From a virus, in the IMG/VR virus record IMGVR_UViG_3300020220_000127, positions 1 through 40,458 of that record: DNA of 40,458 bases, one strand, 5' to 3'. The notes under the pieces are model-generated. The model was not told the DNA's origin. It did not search any database and worked only from the letters and a program-made list of their open reading frames with translations. This document shows, one piece after another, positions 17,440-23,694 of the stretch. The number at the start of each line of letters is the position of its first letter. The stretch's first letter is position 1. The translations under genes and the position numbers were made by a program.

Positions 17440-17621
17440 TGTTTAACGAGGTTTGACACAGTGTTAGTAAGGACAAAATTCTGATGTTGTAGTGCTAGGA
17501 AGACAGTGATCAGATCTTCCTTGCTTGCTTCAGGCAGCAAGTCCTGTAGTCGTCGCATCTTGAACTGTTGCTCCACCGTCATCTCCGTCACCGGAGGTGG
17601 GGGTCCAAAGGATTGGCTCAT
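17370..17621 (-). CDS. Small helical protein after the exonuclease
   Basis: From the ATG at 17621 the product has 83 residues; the frame is open to 17687 but the extra 22 residues look like a shadow of the exonuclease. After a Pro-rich start there is a helical core, MTVEQQFKMRRLQDLL then DLITVFLALQHQNFVLTNTV, and a Ser/Thr/Glu-rich tail. A start at 17582 is also possible and would reduce the overlap with the exonuclease from 92 to 53 bases. The helix pattern suggests an oligomerising protein. No function is assigned. Confidence 0.65.
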   Translation of the reverse strand: MSQSFGPPPPVTEMTVEQQFKMRRLQDLLPEASKEDLITVFLALQHQNFVLTNTVSNLVKQWPIPQPTTETAGKSETSSESKS

Positions 17622-18324
17622 TGGTTTCGTGGTTGAAGTCGGTGTACCGCAGTATCCGCGCGAGACGTGCATTAAGAAGAGCATCATCAGCAGTCATTCC
17701 TCGTTCTTCAAATGTTTGAACAACTGTGTTCCAATTGCACCCGTGTTTGTCGAGCAAAGCATCAGCACGTTTGATGCCAATACCTGGAGCACCTGCATAA
17801 CCATCAGTTTGATCGCCGCTCATCGCTTGGATGAGATGCCAGCGATCACCTTGTTCCTTGGTGATTTCAATCACAGGATTGGTCATGTCAAACAGCAGAC
17901 CAGGGATCTGTCTCATGTCCTTATCAGGACTGCAGATGATGTGGTTACATCCTTGCTCGATAGGATCAGTTGCGTAGATACCAATGGCATCGTCAGCTTC
18001 AAGGTTGTCCACCACCATCGTGGTGTAGTTGTCACCACACCAGTTCAGGAGACGTTTGTAACCACAAGGCTTCTTGCGGTTTCGATGACCTTTGTAACTG
18101 GGGTAAATTTTTTTCCTAAAATTTTTAGGGCTACTGAAGAACAAAATGAAGTCATCAAACATGCCCATGCAGTCAGCAATGGACATCAGCTCGTTCTGGA
18201 ACATCTCCAGAACATCAGAGAAGCGACTCGTGACAACGATCAAGTCATCACCGTAATCGATCTCATCTTCACACGCTGCACACGTTTTGTATGCAATGTA
18301 ATCAGCGTCAATGAGGAGTGTCAT
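17530..18324 (-). CDS. 5'-3' exonuclease (T7 gp6-like, FEN family)
   Basis: A 264-residue protein with FEN-family features: MTLLIDADYIAYK with Asp6, FRKKIYPSYKGHR, NLEADDAIG, SPDKDMRQIPG, and GDQTDGYAGAPGIGIKRA with the helix-3-turn-helix. These give the acidic two-metal site and DNA-binding loop. In T7 gp6 degrades host DNA, removes RNA primers and assists concatemer processing. It is coupled by ATGA to the small basic gene upstream. The last about 20 residues are Gly/Asp/Thr-rich and lie in the overlap with the next gene. Confidence 0.92.
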   Translation of the reverse strand: MTLLIDADYIAYKTCAACEDEIDYGDDLIVVTSRFSDVLEMFQNELMSIADCMGMFDDFILFFSSPKNFRKKIYPSYKGHRNRKKPCGYKRLLNWCGDNYTTMVVDNLEADDAIGIYATDPIEQGCNHIICSPDKDMRQIPGLLFDMTNPVIEITKEQGDRWHLIQAMSGDQTDGYAGAPGIGIKRADALLDKHGCNWNTVVQTFEERGMTADDALLNARLARILRYTDFNHETNEPILWTPTSGDGDDGGATVQDATTTGLAA

Positions 18325-18461
18325 TTCCCTTGACCTCGACGCAACTTCTTTGTTCCCTTTGGCAATGAACGTGTTCCGTTGCCTTGATGGGTGTGCTTGT
18401 ATTTGGCACGGGATTCAAATTGTTTTTTGGCTAGGTTTGTTTTGGATTTAGTTGGGGGCAT
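18321..18461 (-). CDS. Small basic protein upstream of the exonuclease
   Basis: A 46-residue, strongly basic protein (MPPTKSKTNLAKKQFESR..., ending RRGQGK) with its ATG three bases after the preceding stop and its own stop overlapping the exonuclease ATG (ATGA). The charge suggests nucleic-acid binding. No domain is recognised. Tight packing between two nuclease genes supports a real gene. Confidence 0.65.
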   Translation of the reverse strand: MPPTKSKTNLAKKQFESRAKYKHTHQGNGTRSLPKGTKKLRRGQGK

Positions 18462-18464
18462 AAG

Positions 18465-18926
18465 TTAGTCCCAGAAGTTTTCAAGGCCGGGTGGGCAGTG
18501 CCATTTCTTGCAGATAGTGTTTGTACCATTGAGCGATTTCCACCGGCAGCACCAACCGGACAAATCGGTTCCAGTCTGTGGAATGACAATTAAGGGATAT
18601 ATTGGCAGGTTTACTTGAGATGCCTTTTGAGCCCTCCAGCTCCAGCCATACCTGTTGCGTTGATACGCAGCAAGTTTTACATCTACCTCATATATATTGC
18701 CTTGGTACTTAAAGCAGAGATCAGTTTTACCATCACAGCCTGTGTTGCGAAATACGGTTGCTCCTTTTGCCATCAACGCTGCAGTAGCGTATACCTCAGC
18801 AATATCTCCAGCTCTGTTGGGGCTGAAATCAATGAGTGTCAGCCCACGTATTTCCGGTACTAGCTTTAGCGGCGATTGGGATTCGGAGATTGTAATATTC
18901 TCCAGCTTGAGCTGCTGCGAGTTCAA
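18465..18926 (-). CDS. Putative PD-(D/E)XK nuclease
   Basis: The 153-residue frame has a PD-(D/E)XK-like core: RAGDIAEVYATAALMAKG (Glu44), CDGKTDLCF (Asp69), then IYEVDVKLA with Glu80, Asp82 and Lys84, followed by a Tyr/Trp-rich segment. This order of helix-Glu, Asp and D/ExK is that of small restriction- or resolvase-type nucleases. The ATG at 18926 implies a 98-base overlap with the polymerase gene, and the first about 30 residues look less native. A non-ATG start near the polymerase stop is possible. It could trim or resolve DNA alongside the adjacent gp6-like exonuclease. Confidence 0.65.
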   Translation of the reverse strand: MNSQQLKLENITISESQSPLKLVPEIRGLTLIDFSPNRAGDIAEVYATAALMAKGATVFRNTGCDGKTDLCFKYQGNIYEVDVKLAAYQRNRYGWSWRAQKASQVNLPIYPLIVIPQTGTDLSGWCCRWKSLNGTNTICKKWHCPPGLENFWD

Positions 18927-20100
18927 GATTAAACATTAGATTGTCCGCGTGTGCGGGGTTACATTCAAACTGAAGCTCATCATGGACAAATGCCAGTTGA
19001 TCAGCTTCGATATTCAGTTGTTTAATGTTGTCTTGTGCGATGACCATCCATCGCTTAGCAATGACACCAGCTCCTGATTGCAGGAGATAGTTCAGAGCTT
19101 TGTGAGGCCCGTCAACGTTAATCTTTCGTCCATCAATCGAATTGATGTAGCCAGTTGATTGAACCTTTTTCTTGACGGCCTCAACAAGATCGCTAAGACC
19201 TTCAATTGCATTAAGATACGCTTCTCGTATTTCTTTTCCCTTTTGCTTTGCCTTTGCGGGAGAAAGCTGAGGGTCATAGGAAAATCCGATCTTTTCGTTG
19301 CCAGCCCCATAAAGGAAAGCATAGGTAACGGTTTTGACAAGCTTACGACTAATGCCAATCTTGTCGGCATTAACTTGGTGAATGTCGCCATTAAGAAGGA
19401 TCTCCCCATAGCGGCCACCGTCATAGCGACTAAGGTAATGCGCGAACATCCGCAACTCGATGCCGCTAAGATCGGCCCCAACCATGCATAGTCCTGGAGT
19501 TGCTGTGAATAGTCTTCTGAATCTTTCATCAACTGGAACTTGGGCCATATTTGGATTTCGGTGAGCGCAGCGATGTGTGTTAGTAGCAACTGAGCAGTTG
19601 TGATGAATGCGGTTCTTACGAACTAACTTCAACCAGGCATTGGCACCTTCCGATAGCATGCCTAATTGTTTACTTAGTTCAAGACACTGAAAGAACTCAA
19701 GAGCAATCGGCGTACCGATGTCTTTGAGAACTACTTCGTCAATGGTTGCCTTACCTTTATCAGTAAACTGATTAGGTGTCCAACCGTAGAACTCTTTCAT
19801 CACCCACGCAATGTGGTCTCGACTGGTTGGGTTAAGATCCTTGAGGCGCGTAAATGTGCCATCTGTGAAATATCCTCTGGTCGAGTTAGGACGACGAGGA
19901 GTAAACTCGCTTCCCGTAACGAAAGGATGTTTCTGTCTAAGAGATCCTTGCAACGCATCAAGTGCAGATCGAAGTTCGCATTCCAGCTCATGAGCGGATC
20001 GTTCATCGAAGTACCAGCCATGTAGTTCTTGTTTGGTAAGGATTTCAGCAACTCGATGTTCTAACGTGATCCAGTCAGGTATTTTTGGAAGTGATTCCAT
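18829..20100 (-). CDS. DNA polymerase, A-family polymerase domain (separate ORF)
   Basis: From the ATG at 20100 it has 423 residues and carries all polymerase motifs: motif A GADLSGIELR with Asp210, motif B RKLVKTVTYAFLYGAG with Arg252, Lys256 and Tyr260, motif C FVHDELQFE with His373-Asp374-Glu375. The start MESLPKIPDWITLEHRV aligns in pattern with the T7 gp5 junction between exonuclease and polymerase (SLEAVDIEHRAAWLLAKQE). The 3'-5' exonuclease is in the upstream ORF in another frame, overlapping 40 bases. Together they make about 594 residues, versus 704 in T7. It may be a true two-subunit enzyme or result from a one-base indel. Confidence 0.92.
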   Translation of the reverse strand: MESLPKIPDWITLEHRVAEILTKQELHGWYFDERSAHELECELRSALDALQGSLRQKHPFVTGSEFTPRRPNSTRGYFTDGTFTRLKDLNPTSRDHIAWVMKEFYGWTPNQFTDKGKATIDEVVLKDIGTPIALEFFQCLELSKQLGMLSEGANAWLKLVRKNRIHHNCSVATNTHRCAHRNPNMAQVPVDERFRRLFTATPGLCMVGADLSGIELRMFAHYLSRYDGGRYGEILLNGDIHQVNADKIGISRKLVKTVTYAFLYGAGNEKIGFSYDPQLSPAKAKQKGKEIREAYLNAIEGLSDLVEAVKKKVQSTGYINSIDGRKINVDGPHKALNYLLQSGAGVIAKRWMVIAQDNIKQLNIEADQLAFVHDELQFECNPAHADNLMFNLELAAAQAGEYYNLRIPIAAKASTGNTWADTH

Positions 20101-20576
20101 AGTTTGTGTGTGACTTGAAGATCCTGTACGCAATAATCCTCCATGTCTTGTGACCAGTTTTTCCAGTCAGTTTGTTTTGCAAAGCCACCCTTGTATTCAC
20201 CAAGCCGGTAACCATAAGCTTCAAGAGAGTGTCGGCCATAGAGCTGAAGTGGCATATGATCCCAGCTCCTCGTTCTGTCAATCTCAAGAAGGTTAGGGTG
20301 ATACAGACGACTAAGAACTAGCGTGTCAAGAGTTCGTGGTGGAGTGAACCACGGGTAGAACTTTTGAATGACGGGAATGTCGTAATTGATCACGTTCTGG
20401 CCGATGATCGTACAAGCACCTTCCAGCATCGTGATGGCACGAGCAATAGGCTCTTGAGTACCCTCGTCATTGAAGACAAGAGTCTGATTGTTACTAATGT
20501 CCTTGATAGCAACACAGTGGATTGTCGTAACGTTGTTGTACAGGCCGTCTGTTTCGATATCAAAGAGAAGATTCAT
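20061..20576 (-). CDS. DNA polymerase, 3'-5' exonuclease domain (separate ORF)
   Basis: A 171-residue DnaQ-like domain, the first part of a T7 gp5-type polymerase. ExoI FDIETDG has Asp6 and Glu8, exoII is in GQNVINYDIPVI, and exoIII is near DMEDYCVQDLQVTHKLW. It ends with FQKYLTGSR. Its stop lies 40 bases inside the polymerase ORF. It begins immediately after a small gene's stop (TAAATG). The domain would provide proofreading. Inserting one A in the A5 run near 20084 would join it in frame to the polymerase domain. Confidence 0.9.
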   Translation of the reverse strand: MNLLFDIETDGLYNNVTTIHCVAIKDISNNQTLVFNDEGTQEPIARAITMLEGACTIIGQNVINYDIPVIQKFYPWFTPPRTLDTLVLSRLYHPNLLEIDRTRSWDHMPLQLYGRHSLEAYGYRLGEYKGGFAKQTDWKNWSQDMEDYCVQDLQVTHKLWNHFQKYLTGSR

Positions 20577-20741
20577 TTAGTAGACATCATTAGGTTCCCA
20601 GTGTGGATTGACTCCGTAGTGCTCACAGAGGACATCGAAGATAATTTCAGTGGTGATGATGCGATCTTCACCATCAATCTCGCCACGGTCAAACACGGCA
20701 AGCAACATTTCTTCTGTACAAAGAATAATAGTGTTAGCCAT
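20577..20741 (-). CDS. Small acidic protein before DNA polymerase
   Basis: A 54-residue protein (MANTIILCTEEMLLAVFDR..., ending EPNDVY) with ATG at 20741 and TAA touching the ATG of the exonuclease ORF. It is acidic and helical with two Cys and no known domain. Overlap of its start with the previous small gene and direct abutment to the next argue that it is a real member of the replication operon. Confidence 0.6.
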   Translation of the reverse strand: MANTIILCTEEMLLAVFDRGEIDGEDRIITTEIIFDVLCEHYGVNPHWEPNDVY

Positions 20742-20907
20742 CAATCAAATGATTGGGGCGTTTGATGATTGCTTCCATCTCTTGAAGCGTGTCCGCCCGG
20801 TAGGGTTGAGCACGAGCAACCATTTCTGGAGTGGGAGGTTTTGGACGCACAAGGCGTTGGATGTAATTAGAAGTCCGTTGTGGGGTCGAACTCTTGTTCT
20901 GGTTCAT
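20734..20907 (-). CDS. Small basic protein after primase-helicase
   Basis: From the ATG at 20907 it has 57 residues: a basic, Arg/Thr-rich N-terminus and a C-terminal helix with PTPEMVARAQPYRADTLQEM. The frame is open much further upstream, but that part is a shadow of the primase-helicase. The start overlaps the primase-helicase end by 41 bases and the stop overlaps the next gene by 8. Unknown function. Confidence 0.6.
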   Translation of the reverse strand: MNQNKSSTPQRTSNYIQRLVRPKPPTPEMVARAQPYRADTLQEMEAIIKRPNHLIDG

Positions 20908-22456
20908 GTTCGCTAAAACGACAAGTGTCAAGGTCATAAGTAAGCTGACAGCACACGCCAACTTCACCCGTGTATCGATTCTTGAGGACTCGTACAGTTG
21001 TGTTGGAGTTGGTTTGCTGATTTCGCTCAAGTGCAATAACGGCATCACTAAGTTGTGCAATGCTGTGAGAGCCTCGTAATGAACCAAGGTTCACACGTGC
21101 TCCTTCCTCGTGGTTTTGATCACCACTAGGACGACGTAAGTGAGACACAAGGAACAACGAGATGCCGGTCCTTTCGACAAGACTGCGAAGGCGTGTCATT
21201 GTTTGATCAATGACTCGACGTTCGTCACCGTCCAATCCACTTAGCAAAATACTGAGGTGATCAAGGAAGACGATCTTTACGTCAAGACCTTGTGCAAGAT
21301 ACTCCACACGGTTATAAATAACATCGGGATCAAAACTACCGAAGCCATCAAAAAGATAAAGCGGCCAATGTCCAAGGGTTCGGGTGTAGACATCTGTTAG
21401 TTCAGTACGTGAGTGTTCACCAATGTGGTAAGGCTTACCTTCGGCAACGGACATCAGTCCCAGGGCGGTTCGACGGTTACTTTCTTCAAGTGCCAAGTAG
21501 CCAACCCGTTCTCCGTTGTTAAGAAGGTGAGTTGCGAGTTCACGACAGAAGCTGGATTTACCAATACCAGAGCCTGCAGTAATCGTGATAAGCTCTCCAG
21601 CCCTGATCCCGTGTAGCTTCTGTTGGAGTCCTTTGTAGGGATACTCATGAAGACCTTCGTCGTTAGGTTTAAGGATCTGCTCTAAGAGGCTCTTCGCTTC
21701 GACAATACCGTCTGGGCGATATGCGGAAGCGTTCCAGATTGCCTCTTTAATCGCTTGTGCCTTGCCAGCCTGGAGTGCATCGGAAGCATCCTTGAAATCT
21801 GGCAAGTGAGCGATCTTAACCTTGCCTGGTGGTAATGCCCCTGCCGCATCCTTCGCAGCCTGACGGCCTGCGTCGTCATTATCAAAGAAGAGGATAATCT
21901 CCTCATAGCCCTGGAGCCACTCAAGCTGTTTTTGAATCGCTCGTTTGGCCGATTGGGCACCATCCGGTACTGAAACCATCGGCCAGTTCCCCGGATAAGC
22001 TTGATAACACGAAAGAGCATCGAGTTCCCCTTCTGTGATGACAACTCTCTTTCCAGAACTGGAGAATAGCTGCTGTCCAAATAGTTGTCCATCAGGGTTT
22101 GATCCTTCCCATCGGAATGTTTTGTCAGGGGTTTTGACTTTGGCACCAGTACAGGTTCCATCACGTCCGAAGTAATGGAAGAAGAGTTGATTACCTTCTC
22201 GATGTACTCGATACTTACGGCAAGTCTCTTCACTAATACCACGTTTAGGTAGTGGCTCAGCTTGTCCCTTTAGCGGGAACGTCATTCGTTGTCTTTGCGG
22301 TGGGGCAATGTTGAATTCACCAGGCTCCCAATGACCGCACCCAAAGCAGAAGCCGTGGCCATCATCGTAACGAGCAAGGTTGTTTCGACTACCACAAGCA
22401 GGACAAGGTTCGTGTGCGACAAAGTTACTTGTTTCTGTATCGTGAGATGACGGCAT
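20867..22456 (-). CDS. Primase-helicase (gp4-like)
   Basis: A 529-residue bifunctional replication protein (T7 gp4A has 566). The zinc-binding domain has Cys18, Cys21, Cys37 and Cys40 (CPACG and CFGCG). The TOPRIM primase part has TEGELDAL (Glu142) and FFDNDDAGR (Asp192, Asp194). The RecA-like helicase has Walker A GSGIGKS at 295-301, DH at 399-400, and a LFLVSHLRRP segment. The C-terminus is acidic and ends in Phe, like the T7 gp4 tail that binds polymerase. It unwinds the fork and makes primers. A preceding small gene overlaps its start by 32 bases. Confidence 0.95.
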   Translation of the reverse strand: MPSSHDTETSNFVAHEPCPACGSRNNLARYDDGHGFCFGCGHWEPGEFNIAPPQRQRMTFPLKGQAEPLPKRGISEETCRKYRVHREGNQLFFHYFGRDGTCTGAKVKTPDKTFRWEGSNPDGQLFGQQLFSSSGKRVVITEGELDALSCYQAYPGNWPMVSVPDGAQSAKRAIQKQLEWLQGYEEIILFFDNDDAGRQAAKDAAGALPPGKVKIAHLPDFKDASDALQAGKAQAIKEAIWNASAYRPDGIVEAKSLLEQILKPNDEGLHEYPYKGLQQKLHGIRAGELITITAGSGIGKSSFCRELATHLLNNGERVGYLALEESNRRTALGLMSVAEGKPYHIGEHSRTELTDVYTRTLGHWPLYLFDGFGSFDPDVIYNRVEYLAQGLDVKIVFLDHLSILLSGLDGDERRVIDQTMTRLRSLVERTGISLFLVSHLRRPSGDQNHEEGARVNLGSLRGSHSIAQLSDAVIALERNQQTNSNTTVRVLKNRYTGEVGVCCQLTYDLDTCRFSEHEPEQEFDPTTDF

Positions 22457-22634
22457 TAATTAGCTTTTCGTAGATGTCGGCAGTGTTCTGGAAATACGAA
22501 TGCCAATCAGTCAAAGCAGTAGCGATGCAGTCAATAACTTCATCGGGTGTTAGTTCACCAGCTTTGACACACTCCTCTGCTTCACACAAGGTGTCAGCAA
22601 AGAACTCAGTGATGCGCTCTTTGGGGGTCATCAT
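22425..22634 (-). CDS. Small acidic helical protein, unknown
   Basis: A 69-residue protein starting MMTPKERITEFFADTLCEAE. It is all-helical and acidic, with a basic end (SRYRNK). The start overlaps the preceding stop (ATGA) and the stop is 32 bases inside the primase-helicase. Its CVKAGELTPDEVIDCIATAL stretch resembles short DNA-replication accessory proteins of related phages in general character only. No domain is assigned. Confidence 0.65.
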   Translation of the reverse strand: MMTPKERITEFFADTLCEAEECVKAGELTPDEVIDCIATALTDWHSYFQNTADIYEKLINAVISRYRNK

Positions 22635-22780
22635 TGTTGCGTGTGGAAACGTTGAATCAATTCTTCGTAACTATCCAATGCTTCTTCAAAGCCATCAACA
22701 ATGTCATTCGGGGAAGAATGCTTGTCAAGGGCCATAATTAGATTGGTAGCTAGGTCTTTGATCAGCTCTATGTCAACCAT
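22631..22780 (-). CDS. Small acidic helical protein after endonuclease I
   Basis: A 49-residue protein (MVDIELIKDLATNLIMALDK..., ending RFHTQQ). It starts 13 bases inside the endonuclease gene and its TGA overlaps the next ATG. It resembles the following 69-residue protein in being helical, acidic and having a similar D-x-I-V/D-x-I segment, so the two might be related, but the identity is too short to be sure. Unknown function. Confidence 0.6.
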   Translation of the reverse strand: MVDIELIKDLATNLIMALDKHSSPNDIVDGFEEALDSYEELIQRFHTQQ

Positions 22781-23121
22781 TCGATTGGGATACTGTGAAA
22801 GGCACACCAAGGAAAGCCGTGCTTTTCAGCCCACTTGGCATAAGTAGTTTTAGAACCTTTGTAGATTTTGTTATAGGGTGATTGAAATACAAAGCGAATG
22901 TCTAGGTCAGGGTTTTGTTGCTTGACAGCTTTCATCTTCCGACGATCTTCTTCCGTCAGGTGACCCTTGGCTTCAAGGAAGATACCATTGGGAAGAAGAA
23001 AGTCAGGACAATATGTATGCTGTATTTGATAGGCAACTTTATGGCATTCGTATTTGTATTTGACACCCAGGTTGACGAGAAGGTCAGCAACCTTCTCCTC
23101 AAGTCCTGAGCGGAAAGCCAT
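22768..23121 (-). CDS. Endonuclease I (gp3-like Holliday junction resolvase)
   Basis: A 117-residue protein, shorter than T7 gp3 (149) but with its PD-(D/E)XK site: Glu8 or Glu9 in the first helix, CPDFLLP with Asp40, and FLEAKG with Glu50 and Lys52. It then has VFQSPYNKIYKGSKTTYAKWAE, typical of the family. It should cleave branched DNA and host DNA to feed nucleotides to replication. It starts three bases after the SSB stop. Gene order SSB, endonuclease, primase-helicase is as in T7 (2.5, 3, 4). Confidence 0.92.
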   Translation of the reverse strand: MAFRSGLEEKVADLLVNLGVKYKYECHKVAYQIQHTYCPDFLLPNGIFLEAKGHLTEEDRRKMKAVKQQNPDLDIRFVFQSPYNKIYKGSKTTYAKWAEKHGFPWCAFHSIPIEWLT

Positions 23122-23124
23122 AAC

Positions 23125-23694
23125 TTAAAAATCCACGTCAGTTTCAGCCGCAGGTGCAGGGGTCACGTTGGGATCGTCAGCCTTGAAACCTTTGGTTTTG
23201 CCAAAGAGTTCGGCAACATCTTCAGCACCCATATCACCAGTATCAACACCAGCACTGCTGGAAAGACTGATGATCTGGATACCTTTCAACTTAAGACTAG
23301 TGCCATAGGTGACACCATCTTTGAGAATGTAAGGCTTCTGGAAGAAAGCCAGCTTGACAGTCGAACCAGAATAAATAGGAAGTGACGTGTTAGTAATAAC
23401 AGTACCTTCACTATCGACAATGGTTGGCACGTTTTCCTCAGTCCAAGAGAACTTGGCTTTGTACTTACCGTCAGATACTTCCTCCCAAGGTTCAGGCTTG
23501 AGAGTTGCACGCTTCGGATTCTTCAGTTTCGATTCAGCCCACTTGAGAACCTCAGTACGATCCTCTTCAAGCTTTTCGATAACATCATCAGTAAGGATAG
23601 CTGCAAGGGAGTAGCCATACTTACTTGGCTTCATCACAGCCTGGTAACCATCAAGGACAACAGGCTTTTTAGTGACGATAGTTTTGGGGGCCAT
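23125..23694 (-). CDS. Single-stranded DNA-binding protein (gp2.5-like)
   Basis: A 189-residue protein. The OB-fold core is about residues 8-145 with aromatic-rich strands (KFSWTEENVPTIVD, VKLAFFQKPYI, TYGTSLKLKGIQII). The acidic tail ends TDVDF; the terminal Phe is the residue by which T7 gp2.5 contacts polymerase and primase-helicase. The ATG overlaps the RNA polymerase stop (TAATG), so it is coupled to the enzyme that transcribes the class II genes. Confidence 0.9.
   Translation of the reverse strand: MAPKTIVTKKPVVLDGYQAVMKPSKYGYSLAAILTDDVIEKLEEDRTEVLKWAESKLKNPKRATLKPEPWEEVSDGKYKAKFSWTEENVPTIVDSEGTVITNTSLPIYSGSTVKLAFFQKPYILKDGVTYGTSLKLKGIQIISLSSSAGVDTGDMGAEDVAELFGKTKGFKADDPNVTPAPAAETDVDF

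Noticed and set aside
20061-20133. Programmed frameshift joining the two polymerase ORFs
   Set aside because: The A5 run there is in the frame CAA AAA and does not form a proper X_XXY_YYZ site. A separate ATG for the second ORF or a homopolymer error explains it better.
20734-21087. 117-codon version of the small gene after primase-helicase
   Set aside because: Its first 60 codons lie inside the primase-helicase gene and read as a shadow. The ATG at 20907 is used instead.
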